Assembly (NCBI GenBank): GCA_028713125.1
Contig: JAQTOU010000003.1
Coordinates: 124,001 to 188,000 of the forward strand
Length of the DNA: 64,000 bases
Direction of reading: 5' to 3'
Source of the DNA: Elusimicrobiales bacterium
GTDB lineage: Bacteria; Elusimicrobiota; Elusimicrobia; Elusimicrobiales; UBA9959
This document shows, piece after piece, positions 55,656 to 64,000 of the stretch (the first letter of the stretch is position 1; each line of letters opens with the position of its first letter). A program made the position numbers and the translations under genes. The notes beneath the pieces are model-generated. The model saw nothing but the letters and a program-made list of their open reading frames with translations, was not told where the DNA came from and did not search any database.

Positions 55656-56651
55656 ATGAAAAAAACTATAAACCTGTTTATTTTAGCGGCGGCTTTCATC
55701 GCAGCGGCGACGCCGTCCTACAGCCAGCAGACCCTTTCAGGGGACGTGAAGCAGCAGATCAAGGAAGTGCAGGACGCTATAGCCAAGAAAGGCGCGAAAT
55801 GGACAGCCGGCGAGACCAATATCTCCTCCGCCCGCGAAGACTGGAAATACCTTGTGGGCCTGAATTTCGAGCCCGTGGACGCCGAGCCGATAGGCCTGGT
55901 GGCCGCGGCAGAGCTTCCCGCCTCTATCGATTGGCGCGACGCGAACGGAAACTTCGTCACCGCCCCCAAGAACCAGAAGAAATGCGGTTCCTGCTGGGCT
56001 TTCTCGATGACCGGCGGCCTTGAATCCTATACCCTCCTTAAGGAGAATACCCCGGGCAAAGACCTGGACCTCTCCGAGCAGGTTATGCTCTCCTGCAGCG
56101 GCGCCGGCTCCTGCAATGGCGGCCGGCTTTCCGCGGGCTTCCTTAAAAAGACCGGGCTTCCCGCCGAATCAGCCTATCCTTATACCGCCACCGACGGCTC
56201 CTGCGCTACCGCCGCGGCCGGCTGGCAGACCGGGGCGAAAAAAATAGGCGCCTGGGGCTCCGTGTCCCAGGACTTGAACACTATAAAGACCGCGCTTGTG
56301 AAATACGGGCCGCTACCCATAGCCTTCATGGTCTATGAGGACTTCATGCATTATAAGACCGGCATCTACTCTTACACCACCGGCAAACAGCTCGGCGGCC
56401 ACGCCGTGCTTCTGGTGGGTTATAATGACGCTGAGAAATATTTTATCGTTAAGAACAGCTGGGACCTCGGCTGGGGCGAGAACGGCTTCTTCCGCATCGC
56501 TTATTCCGAAATGGACAATTCAGTGAACTTCGGCCTGAGCACGATAGCTTACAGGGCTTCCAAGGACGAAGTTCCCGTGGGCGAGGCGGTGCGCGCCGCG
56601 AGCTTCGCCAGGGTCAGCCCGCTGCTGGACGGCGTGTCTTCCTGGAAATAA
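55656..56651 (+). CDS. Secreted C1 (papain-family) cysteine peptidase
   Basis: KNQKKCGSCWAFSMTGGLE; GGHAVLLVGYNDAEKYFIVKNSWDLGWGENGFFRI (Cys, His, Asn all present). Confidence 0.92.
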   Translation: MKKTINLFILAAAFIAAATPSYSQQTLSGDVKQQIKEVQDAIAKKGAKWTAGETNISSAREDWKYLVGLNFEPVDAEPIGLVAAAELPASIDWRDANGNFVTAPKNQKKCGSCWAFSMTGGLESYTLLKENTPGKDLDLSEQVMLSCSGAGSCNGGRLSAGFLKKTGLPAESAYPYTATDGSCATAAAGWQTGAKKIGAWGSVSQDLNTIKTALVKYGPLPIAFMVYEDFMHYKTGIYSYTTGKQLGGHAVLLVGYNDAEKYFIVKNSWDLGWGENGFFRIAYSEMDNSVNFGLSTIAYRASKDEVPVGEAVRAASFARVSPLLDGVSSWK

Positions 56652-56668
56652 GCTAAGCGCGAGCAGAG

Positions 56669-56701
56669 AAACGGCGTCCGCGATGCGGGCGCCGTTTTTT
56701 T
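56669..56701 (+). terminator. Rho-independent terminator AACGGCG-T-CCGC-GAT-GCGG-G-CGCCGTTTTTTT
   Basis: Near-perfect stem plus T-tract right after the C1 peptidase. Confidence 0.85.
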
Positions 56702-56788
56702 ATGGGCCTTTCAGCCCAGCCAAATGGCTGCTGTTTTCTGGGCATTAGGGCCCTTTTGCGGATAACGCCTAAGGGGTATCATATAAGC

Positions 56789-58417
56789 ATGAGAAAAGCT
56801 TATAAACCCAATGCAGCTATGGCCGCTTCGACAGCGGCTATTTTTATTTTTTCCGCTTCGGTCGTTCTGCCCTGTAAAACTTACGCGGCCGGCGCCGCTT
56901 ACCAGGCGCTTTCCGCCCAGGCGAAACCGGCGGCCGTTCCCGAGGCCGGAAGCCCGCTGCCCGCTGCCGCGGCCGGCACTAAAGCTAATAAAATTCTTTT
57001 CGCCAGGGAAGCCGCTATCATCGCGATGAGCGACGCCCAGTTCGCCGCCGCCACCCCGGACCAGAAAGTGGAAATGCTCAAGACCCTTATCAGCCGCTCC
57101 ACGCCCAACCAGCAGAACGGCGACAGCGGCCCCGACCGGGACCAGGAAGACCTGGAGCAGGCGATACTCCGTATTTTGGCCTCGGCCCCTGACGCCGCCT
57201 CTTTCGACCGCGTTTATTACCGCCTGGACCTGAGCAAGCTTAATTCCGCCGTGACCGCCCAGAGCCGGATAAAAGAGATGGTGGAGCGGGCCCGCAACTC
57301 CGTGGTCCCGGGCGACTGGGACGGACTGCGCAGGTACGTGGACACGGTCACGGAGACCTCTCATTCCGGCCGCAACCTTATTAAATTCCTTATAGACGGG
57401 CGCGAATTCCTGCCGGAGGTGACGCCTGCCCTCAAAGCCGCCAATAGTTCCATCCATATAGAAATTTTCCACCTCCAGCCCGACAATGTAAGCCGGGACC
57501 TGGCCAATATCCTGGTCGAAAGGGCGAAGGCCGGCGTAGCCGTGCGCTTCCTTATCGACGAGCATGGCTCTAAAGTGGAGCATGACCCGGAGATAGTAAA
57601 GCTCATAGATCTTATGCGCGCCGGCGGCATCGAGGTCATAGTGAAAGAGCCGCCGTCTATAAAGGACCACCTGGACCACCGCAAGATCCTCGTGATGGAC
57701 GGCAAAGTGGGCTTCACGGGCGGGATGAATATCGGCAAGGACTACCAGGAGAACTGGCACGACCAGCAGACGCTGATCCAGGGCCCGGCCGTGGCTAAAC
57801 TGCAGGAAGCTTTCCTGGAGCGCTGGAAGGCCGCCGGCGGCCGCATAGCCGCCTACGAGACGCTTTTCCCGGCGCTGCTCGAATACCCGGACGGCGCCGT
57901 GACCCAGGTAGTGGGGCATATAGGCAAGACCGACCAGAATATTAAAGCCGCTTATTTGCGGGCGATAGGCACAGCGCAGAAGTCGATCCGGATAGCCACG
58001 CCTTATTTCACCGACAAGGACGTCGTTAAAGCCCTGTGCAGGGCCGGCGAGCGCGGGGTAAAAGTGCAGCTCGTTTTCCCGAAGGAGAACAATATCCCGA
58101 TAGTCCAGAACGCGGCCAGGTCCTTCTATCCCAGGCTCCTCAAGGCCGGGGTGGAGATCTATGAATATAAAGACCGGATGGCCCACCTTAAAGTGGCGGT
58201 CATCGACGGGCTCTGGGCCACTTTCGGCTCCTCCAACCTGGACGCGCGCAGCCTTAAGAACAATGACGAACTGAACCTTATCGTCACCGATCCCGGCGTC
58301 GCCGGCGATATAGAGCGGCGCCTGTTCGACGTGGACATCCTGAAGAGCGACCGGATAACCAGCTATAAACCCGGCTTCATGGACCACGTAGCGCACCCTT
58401 TCGGCGGGCTGCTGTAA
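56789..58417 (+). CDS. Phospholipase D / cardiolipin synthase-like protein, exported
   Basis: Two HKD motifs: DHRKILVMDGKVGFTGGMNIGKDY and AHLKVAVIDGLWATFGSSNLDARS; ATG 56789. Confidence 0.88.
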   Translation: MRKAYKPNAAMAASTAAIFIFSASVVLPCKTYAAGAAYQALSAQAKPAAVPEAGSPLPAAAAGTKANKILFAREAAIIAMSDAQFAAATPDQKVEMLKTLISRSTPNQQNGDSGPDRDQEDLEQAILRILASAPDAASFDRVYYRLDLSKLNSAVTAQSRIKEMVERARNSVVPGDWDGLRRYVDTVTETSHSGRNLIKFLIDGREFLPEVTPALKAANSSIHIEIFHLQPDNVSRDLANILVERAKAGVAVRFLIDEHGSKVEHDPEIVKLIDLMRAGGIEVIVKEPPSIKDHLDHRKILVMDGKVGFTGGMNIGKDYQENWHDQQTLIQGPAVAKLQEAFLERWKAAGGRIAAYETLFPALLEYPDGAVTQVVGHIGKTDQNIKAAYLRAIGTAQKSIRIATPYFTDKDVVKALCRAGERGVKVQLVFPKENNIPIVQNAARSFYPRLLKAGVEIYEYKDRMAHLKVAVIDGLWATFGSSNLDARSLKNNDELNLIVTDPGVAGDIERRLFDVDILKSDRITSYKPGFMDHVAHPFGGLL

Positions 58418-58437
58418 ACCCGGCGGCGGCTTAAATT

Positions 58438-58473
58438 AAGAACGGCGCGGGCTTTAGAGCCCGCGCCGTTCTT
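58438..58473. terminator. Bidirectional terminator, 16-bp perfect stem
   Basis: AAGAACGGCGCGGGCT-TTAG-AGCCCGCGCCGTTCTT between convergent genes. Confidence 0.9.
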
Positions 58474-58487
58474 TTATGCCTCCGGAG

Positions 58488-60443
58488 CTATTTTTTTATA
58501 GGGATATGGAAGAAGAAGCGGGAGCCGACGCCGAGCTCTGACTCGATGCCCATCTCGCCGCCGTGCCTGAGCACGATCTCGCGCGCGATCTTGAGGCCCA
58601 AGCCGAAGCCGGCTTTGCGCATGCCCTGGGCTTCTTTGGTCTGGAAGAACCGCTCCCACACGCGCGGGAGGTCTTCCTTGGAAATACCGATGCCGGTGTC
58701 GATGACGCTGACTATCACCCGGTCGGGCGCGGTCTCCACTTTTATAGTGATCTTGCCGCCTTCCTTGGTGTACTGGATGGCATTGGTGCAGAGGTTCTGT
58801 ATCACCTGGCCTATGCGCGCGTCGTCGCCGGCCAGCGGCGGGAGCACGGGCGGGGCGTCCATGGTGAAGCTGAGGTTCCGCTTCTGGGCCGCTATCTCCA
58901 CGCGGGAACAGACATCGTTCACCACTGAAAGAAGGTTCAGCGTGCCTATTTCCACGCGCAGTTTTCCGGATTCTATCGCGGCCAGGTCCACCAGGTCCGA
59001 GATCAGAACGTTGAGCGTCTTCGCCGAGGTCTGGATATTCGCGGCGTATTTGCCTTCGGTGGGCTGGTTCTTGAGCTTGGCGGCCAGGACTTCTGAATAG
59101 CCGAGGATGGCGGTCAGGGGACTCTTTACGTCGTGCGCGACCGTAGCGAAGAAATTTTTCTGGAAGCCGTTGACCGCGGCCAGCTGCCGGTTCAGGTCCT
59201 GCATCTCTTTAAGGAGGCGCTCGTTCTCCAGGATCAGGAAACGCCGCTCCAGGGCCTTCTCCACCGAGAAGATCAGGCGCGAGGCTTCTACCGGTTTCAA
59301 GATAGCGTCGTCGAGGCCCAGCTCCACTACCTGGCTGACGCCTTTGAGCGCGGCTTGGAGGGGATACTGGTCCACCATGAAAATGATACGCAGGTCGGGG
59401 TCGCGCTCGCGCATCTTCTGGGCGAGCTCGGCGCCGGAGTATTGCGCCGAAGTGGTGGAGGTCCCGACTACGGCCAGGTGGAAAGCTCCCTTCCTGCAGA
59501 CCCCCAGGGCTTCGTCTCCGTCCATGGTGGAGAAGACCTCGTAACCCGCGCCCTGCATCGCCTGGCCGAGGGAGGTTATGGCGGGTTTAAAATTGTCCAG
59601 AAGCAAAATGCGCTCCACTTCCCTCTTTTTCAGGCGCACGTCGGCGCCTTCGCTGTTCTCGATGATAATACCGGCGATGCGCCCGGCCTGGTCGCGGGGG
59701 ATGGCCACGTCGTGCCCGTCCTTTAGCGCCTGGATGGCGTAGCGCACGGTCTCCGCCCCCGAAACGTAGTAGCAGACCGCTTCCGGCGTGCCGCTCCGGA
59801 TGATAGCGTCGAGGGCGTCGGCCTCTTTCATCGTCCCAGTGAACTGCGCCACGATCACATTGCCGGGGAGAAGGATGGTTTCCGGAGTTTCTTCTTCGTC
59901 GCCGCCCAGAAGCGACCAGGATTTCTTGGGTTTGGGCTTCGCGGCTTCGACGCGGGCTTCGTTCTGCTGGCGGATGAAATCGGGCAGGCCTTTCGGGGAC
60001 TCGAGGGACATAGGCTGCACGCCGGCCTGCTGGAAAGCGGTCTGCACGGCCCCGGTCGTGAACAGGACCTGGTCGGCCAGTATCACTACGGGGCGCGCGG
60101 TGACCCTTACCTGGTCCGCGAAGCCCATCGGCAGCGGCCAGCTCAGGCGGCGGAGCGGCGAAGGCATGGTCGGCGCCAGGCTGGCCACGGACTCCAGCGT
60201 GAACATGTGCACCTTCGAGTACTGCATGTGCAGGGTGAGGAAGCCGTCCCGCTCGGCGGGAGGCACGCGGCTGTAGTCCACCACCATGGCGGAGCAGTCG
60301 CCGGTAGCGAGCCGGGTGGCGGCGTATTTAAGGTTCGGAACGCAGACCAGCTCCAGGCCCCTGCCGGACATGGAAGGGGTCATCTCGTCCAGGAGTTCCT
60401 TTCCGCTAGTGACTACGAGCACGCGGCCTTTGCTTTCGGCCAT
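58488..60443 (-). CDS. Histidine kinase with multiple degenerate receiver-like N-terminal modules
   Basis: FFATVAHDVKSPLTAILGYSEVL; FGLGLKIAREIVLRHGG; start MAESKGRVLVV at 60443 preferred over 60515. Confidence 0.88.
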   Translation of the reverse strand: MAESKGRVLVVTSGKELLDEMTPSMSGRGLELVCVPNLKYAATRLATGDCSAMVVDYSRVPPAERDGFLTLHMQYSKVHMFTLESVASLAPTMPSPLRRLSWPLPMGFADQVRVTARPVVILADQVLFTTGAVQTAFQQAGVQPMSLESPKGLPDFIRQQNEARVEAAKPKPKKSWSLLGGDEEETPETILLPGNVIVAQFTGTMKEADALDAIIRSGTPEAVCYYVSGAETVRYAIQALKDGHDVAIPRDQAGRIAGIIIENSEGADVRLKKREVERILLLDNFKPAITSLGQAMQGAGYEVFSTMDGDEALGVCRKGAFHLAVVGTSTTSAQYSGAELAQKMRERDPDLRIIFMVDQYPLQAALKGVSQVVELGLDDAILKPVEASRLIFSVEKALERRFLILENERLLKEMQDLNRQLAAVNGFQKNFFATVAHDVKSPLTAILGYSEVLAAKLKNQPTEGKYAANIQTSAKTLNVLISDLVDLAAIESGKLRVEIGTLNLLSVVNDVCSRVEIAAQKRNLSFTMDAPPVLPPLAGDDARIGQVIQNLCTNAIQYTKEGGKITIKVETAPDRVIVSVIDTGIGISKEDLPRVWERFFQTKEAQGMRKAGFGLGLKIAREIVLRHGGEMGIESELGVGSRFFFHIPIKK

Positions 60444-60506
60444 CAGGAGGGCTCCCGGAGGGGGCTGGTGTTTAAAAAATGTTCCATTAGATGAAGCACT
60501 ATCTTT

Positions 60507-60536
60507 ATAATACAAAAGTGCGGGGTTTTTTGTGAA
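60507..60536 (-). promoter_or_regulatory. Sigma70-type promoter TTCACA-N18-TATTAT (minus)
   Basis: Minus-strand -35 at 60536-60531 and -10 at 60512-60507, upstream of the 60443 start. Confidence 0.55.
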
Positions 60537-60552
60537 GTTAAGTCTGTCCGGC

Positions 60553-60581
60553 TTGCTAAAACGCCGCCCTCCCGCTATAAT
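60553..60581 (+). promoter_or_regulatory. Sigma70-type promoter TTGCTA-N17-TATAAT
   Basis: TTGCTA 60553-60558; TATAAT 60576-60581; upstream of the 60630 CDS. Confidence 0.65.
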
Positions 60582-60629
60582 AGCAGGACTGCCGCGGATA
60601 TCGTTCTAAGGTTATCCGCCCCCAATATC

Positions 60630-62384
60630 GTGATTAAAAAAGACAGGTTTCTGAAGTATCTCGGCTGGCTGGCCTTCCTTTTCTCGGCTTCTGCCTTTTT
60701 TCTGCCGCTGACGGACCCGGATATTTTCTGGCGGCTTTCGGCAGGGAAGTACGCCGCCTCGCACCTTGGGCCCCCGCGCCTGGATTTTCTTTCCTGGCCG
60801 CTGCCGGGAAAGGAATGGCTGGATCTTGGCTGGGTCTCCCAGTTTGTTTATTACCTTGCGCATAAAGCCGGGGGGCTCAGGGCCCTTTTCCTGCTTAAAG
60901 CGGCCCTGCTTTGCCTGGTCCTGCTTGTATTCCGCGGGCTGGCTCTTCTTTACAAGCGGCCCGCTTTCCTGCCGCTTGCGCTGCCGGTGCTGGCCGCTGT
61001 CCTGTCCGGGGGGAGCGACCTCCGGCCGGAAAATTTTACCCTGCTTTTTTTCTGCGCCGCTCTGTATGTGCTGGAGAAATGCCGTCTTGAAGGCTTTCCT
61101 CGCGGCCTGGCTTTCAGGTTCGGGGCTTTCTTGTTCTTCGCGCTCTGGATCAATCTCGACCCCGGCTGCTTCTACGGGCTTGCCCTGCTTGGCCTGTACG
61201 CAGCCGGGGAGTTCTTTTCGGAGCTGCTTCCGCGCCTTAAAGGCGGCCCTGCGGCGGGGCATGGCCGCAGTCTGGAATATTTAAAATTATTCTCCATTGG
61301 CCTGGCCGCGACCCTTGTAAATCCTTACGGCTGGAAGGTCTATCCGGAGCTGGCCGGCCATGTTTTCCGCGCGCAGGCCGCCGGCGAATATCTGCAGGGC
61401 TGGGCGGCCGGCCGGGGGGTCCCTTACCACTGGCTCTGCGTCCTGGCCGTCCTTGCTGTATCCGCGGGGCTGGCGTACTTCGCCTTGTGGCGGCGGCATA
61501 TCGTTCATGCCCACCTGGCCTGCCTGCTTTTCTTTGTCTGGGCAGCCTCGGAGAGCTCCGGAAGCATGCCTTTTCTTTTGCTCGCCGGCCTGGCTTTCGC
61601 GCTCTCACTCCCCTGGGGCGGGCTGCCGCCTATGCACTGGGAAAAACTGCTTCGCGGCGGCGCCGCTTCCTGGCTGCTTCTTAGCGTATGGTTCTATTCC
61701 TCTTTCATCTGGCCGCATTATATCCGGGGCGCTTCATTTTTCAGGACCAGTTCCGTGAACCTCGCGCAGTTCCTGAAATCGAACAAGAAGGAGCTTTCAG
61801 GGCTGCGGCTTTATAATAACGGGGATTGGGGCGGCTGGCTGGGCTGGGAGCTCGCCCCCGACTACAAGGTCTTCCTCGACGGGCGCCGCCTGTTCGAAGA
61901 CCGGGAAAGGGAATTGGAGGAAGCGCGCGCCAGCGTCGGGACCTGGAGCGGCTTGATAGAGAAATACAAATTCGACCTGATGCTTGTCACCCTTAACGAG
62001 CCGATGGTCCCGGTAAGGCAGAGCCTGAAAGGCGGCAAGGTGGAATTGTTCTGGCGCCCGGCCTATCTTTTTTACCTGCCGAAGAAAGATTGGGCCGTAG
62101 TCTACTGGGATTACAGGGTGGCGGCCGTGGTGAGGCGCTCGGCGCTGCCCGCGGCCTGGGTCGCGGAGCGCGAGTACCGGTATCTCCGCCCGCTGGATAT
62201 CCCCAACCTGGCGCAGCCGGTCCTGGCGGGCGAAGTTTCCCTGTCCGGCCTGGACCGGGAGCTCCGGCTTTTCCTCGATTCCCACCCGGGCGGAAAAAAA
62301 GCTTCTTCCAATACGGCTCTCGTGAGTTTCTGCGAAAAAATAAAAGCGGCCTGCGCTGAAAAAGGCGCAAGGTGCCTGCTCTGA
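60630..62384 (+). CDS. Polytopic membrane protein (GT-C-like topology, uncharacterised)
   Basis: About ten hydrophobic helices, then a soluble C-terminus GLRLYNNGDWGGWLGWELAPDYKVFLDGRRLFED; GTG start. Confidence 0.7.
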   Translation: MIKKDRFLKYLGWLAFLFSASAFFLPLTDPDIFWRLSAGKYAASHLGPPRLDFLSWPLPGKEWLDLGWVSQFVYYLAHKAGGLRALFLLKAALLCLVLLVFRGLALLYKRPAFLPLALPVLAAVLSGGSDLRPENFTLLFFCAALYVLEKCRLEGFPRGLAFRFGAFLFFALWINLDPGCFYGLALLGLYAAGEFFSELLPRLKGGPAAGHGRSLEYLKLFSIGLAATLVNPYGWKVYPELAGHVFRAQAAGEYLQGWAAGRGVPYHWLCVLAVLAVSAGLAYFALWRRHIVHAHLACLLFFVWAASESSGSMPFLLLAGLAFALSLPWGGLPPMHWEKLLRGGAASWLLLSVWFYSSFIWPHYIRGASFFRTSSVNLAQFLKSNKKELSGLRLYNNGDWGGWLGWELAPDYKVFLDGRRLFEDRERELEEARASVGTWSGLIEKYKFDLMLVTLNEPMVPVRQSLKGGKVELFWRPAYLFYLPKKDWAVVYWDYRVAAVVRRSALPAAWVAEREYRYLRPLDIPNLAQPVLAGEVSLSGLDRELRLFLDSHPGGKKASSNTALVSFCEKIKAACAEKGARCLL

Positions 62385-62430
62385 TCTTTCGCGATACATG
62401 CCCGGCCCAGTTGTTTGATAAAATTAAGGG

Positions 62431-63639
62431 ATGAACAACCTGCTTAACCGGTGGCGAAACGCCGACCCCGCTTTCAAGGCTTTTTTGCTCGGCGTATTTT
62501 TCCTGGGCATAAACGCCGGCGTGCTCTCCGCGGCCTTCAACAATTACCTGAACGATTCTTTCAGCCTCAGCGCCAAGCAGCGCGGCTTCCTTGAATTCCC
62601 GCGCGAGCTGCCGGGTTTCCTGGCTATTTTCATAACCGGCCTGCTGACCGCCCTTCCCGTCCGCAAATGGGCCGTGGTGACCAGCCTGCTCACCGCCGTC
62701 GGGGTGGCCGGGCTGGGCTTCATGTCCCCTTCCTATGCCTGGATGATAGTCTGGATGCTTCTCTGGAGCGCCGGCAGCCATTTATTCATGACGGTGGAAA
62801 GCGTGATGGGCCTGCGCTTCGCAAAAGAAGGCGGGCACGGCCGGCGGCTGGGGCAGATAAGCGGCATGACTAATTTCGCGGCCATCTCCGGCGCCGGCTT
62901 CGTCTGGGCGGTGGCCAAGCTGGCCGGGCCCTCCATCTACAGGTGGTCGTTCTTCGCGGCCGCGGCGGCCTCGCTGGCTTCCGCTTTCCTTTTCGCGCGT
63001 ATGGAAAAAGGCGGGGAAGAGGCGGCGCCCGGCGGCACGCGCTTCGTTTTCAGGTGGAAGTATAAATGGTATTACCTGCTGAACCTCCTTTTCGGGGCGC
63101 GCAAGCAGATCTTCCTCACTTTCGCGCCCTGGGTGCTGGTGACGCAATACGGGGCCAGCCCGGCGCTGATGGCTTCGCTTGCCCTGTCGGCCGCGGCCTG
63201 CGGCGTGATCTTCAGGCAGACCTTCGGGGCGCTTGTGGACAGGATAGGCGAGAGAAAAATGTTCATAGCGGACGCGCTCATCCTCCTGGTGATCTGCGCC
63301 GGTTTCGCTTTCTCGACTTTCAGGCCGCTGCTCTATGTCCTTTACGTGCTGGACAATCTGATGTTCGCGACGCGGATAGCCCGCACCACCTACCTCAACA
63401 AGATAGCCCAGGAAAAAGCGGACATAGCGCCTACGGTTTCTTTGGGCGTCACTATAGACCACGCTCTCTCGATGAGCATACCGGCGGCCGGCGGCCTGCT
63501 CTGGGCGGCTTACGGTTATAAATCGGTGTTCATCGCCGCTTCGCTGGTCTCCGTCCTGGGTTTCTTCGCCGCGCTTGCCGTCGACGACGGCCGCCGCAAG
63601 GCCGCCGCGCCAGGGCTGGAGCCGGCTACGCCGGACTGA
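62431..63639 (+). CDS. MFS transporter
   Basis: About 12 TM helices in 402 aa; FREQ-like RQTFGALVDRIGERKMFIADALILL loop. Confidence 0.85.
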   Translation: MNNLLNRWRNADPAFKAFLLGVFFLGINAGVLSAAFNNYLNDSFSLSAKQRGFLEFPRELPGFLAIFITGLLTALPVRKWAVVTSLLTAVGVAGLGFMSPSYAWMIVWMLLWSAGSHLFMTVESVMGLRFAKEGGHGRRLGQISGMTNFAAISGAGFVWAVAKLAGPSIYRWSFFAAAAASLASAFLFARMEKGGEEAAPGGTRFVFRWKYKWYYLLNLLFGARKQIFLTFAPWVLVTQYGASPALMASLALSAAACGVIFRQTFGALVDRIGERKMFIADALILLVICAGFAFSTFRPLLYVLYVLDNLMFATRIARTTYLNKIAQEKADIAPTVSLGVTIDHALSMSIPAAGGLLWAAYGYKSVFIAASLVSVLGFFAALAVDDGRRKAAAPGLEPATPD

Positions 63640-63649
63640 ACCGGGCGCT

Positions 63650-64000
63650 ATGAAATTCATACTTCCTCTTCTTGTCCTTCTCGCGGCCGCCGCTTCGGCC
63701 GGAACACCGAAGTATTCCCCGGTTGGCGGCGCGCTTGCGGTGCCCGTATCGCAGGATAACGCTTATTTCAGGAACCCGGCCAATACGGCCTATGATTACT
63801 GGAACCTGTCCGGCTTCTACATTCCGCAGACCACCGGCGCTTCCTGCTCCGCCGCCTCGGTAGCGATGGCGCTTAACGCCCTCCTGAGCGCCCGCCGCGA
63901 GCGCGGCGACGAAGAAGAGAATATAACGGAGGGGAAGCTTGTGGAAAAAGTTTCCGGGATCCCGTGGAAGTCGCTGGTCAGCGAGGAAGGCGCTGACGGC
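63650..64000 (+). CDS. Phytochelatin-synthase-like protein (N-terminal part; runs off window)
   Basis: My translation from ATG 63650: MKFILPLLVLLAAAASAGTPKYSPVGG..NLSGFYIPQTTGASCSAASVAMALNALLSARRERGDEEENITEGKLVEKVSG; absent from the ORF track because it has no stop in the window. Confidence 0.65.
   Translation, partial: MKFILPLLVLLAAAASAGTPKYSPVGGALAVPVSQDNAYFRNPANTAYDYWNLSGFYIPQTTGASCSAASVAMALNALLSARRERGDEEENITEGKLVEKVSGIPWKSLVSEEGADG

Noticed and set aside
56757-56790. tttgcggataacgcctaaggggtatcatataag as a seventh motif copy
   Set aside because: Only loosely similar, wrong spacing and opposite orientation to the PLD gene.
56711-58396. 561-aa minus ORF opposite the PLD gene
   Set aside because: Antisense shadow; the + strand has two HKD motifs and a signal peptide.

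Overview
The window is about 64 kb of GC-rich bacterial chromosome. The gene repertoire (PorV/UPF0164 beta-barrels, SBBP/TIG and FN3 giant secreted proteins, many REC-HisKA proteins) resembles Elusimicrobiota-like Gram-negative genomes, but taxonomy is inference. I saw no rRNA, tRNA, CRISPR array or transposase. Gene blocks: (i) 1-21.25 kb, + strand: a phage-tail-fibre-like repeat protein, an SBBP/TIG secreted protein with a PorV-OmpA partner, pyruvate-decarboxylase-type enzyme plus ADH, outer-membrane proteins, a duplicated two-gene cassette and an L,D-transpeptidase. (ii) 21.26-55.4 kb, an unbroken - strand block: M15-like peptidase, a SpoIIE/STAS partner switch joined to MlaEFD, REC-HK paralogs, a class III cyclase, a 2235-aa FN3 protein with a PorV-TPR partner, and a Wsp-like chemosensory operon ending in HD-GYP and a hybrid kinase with six 426-bp PAS repeats. 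(iii) 55.6-64 kb: C1 (papain) peptidase, PLD enzyme, pseudo-receiver kinase, membrane protein, MFS transporter and a truncated phytochelatin-synthase-like ORF. The strongest novelty candidates are a six-copy promoter-like motif (GAATAT-N16-TAYAAY-TCCGYAT) upstream of mostly envelope genes, two loci pairing a giant repeat protein with a PorV-like barrel, the Wsp-like operon with HD-GYP output, the SpoIIE-STAS-Mla operon, and two large exact-period internal repeats.
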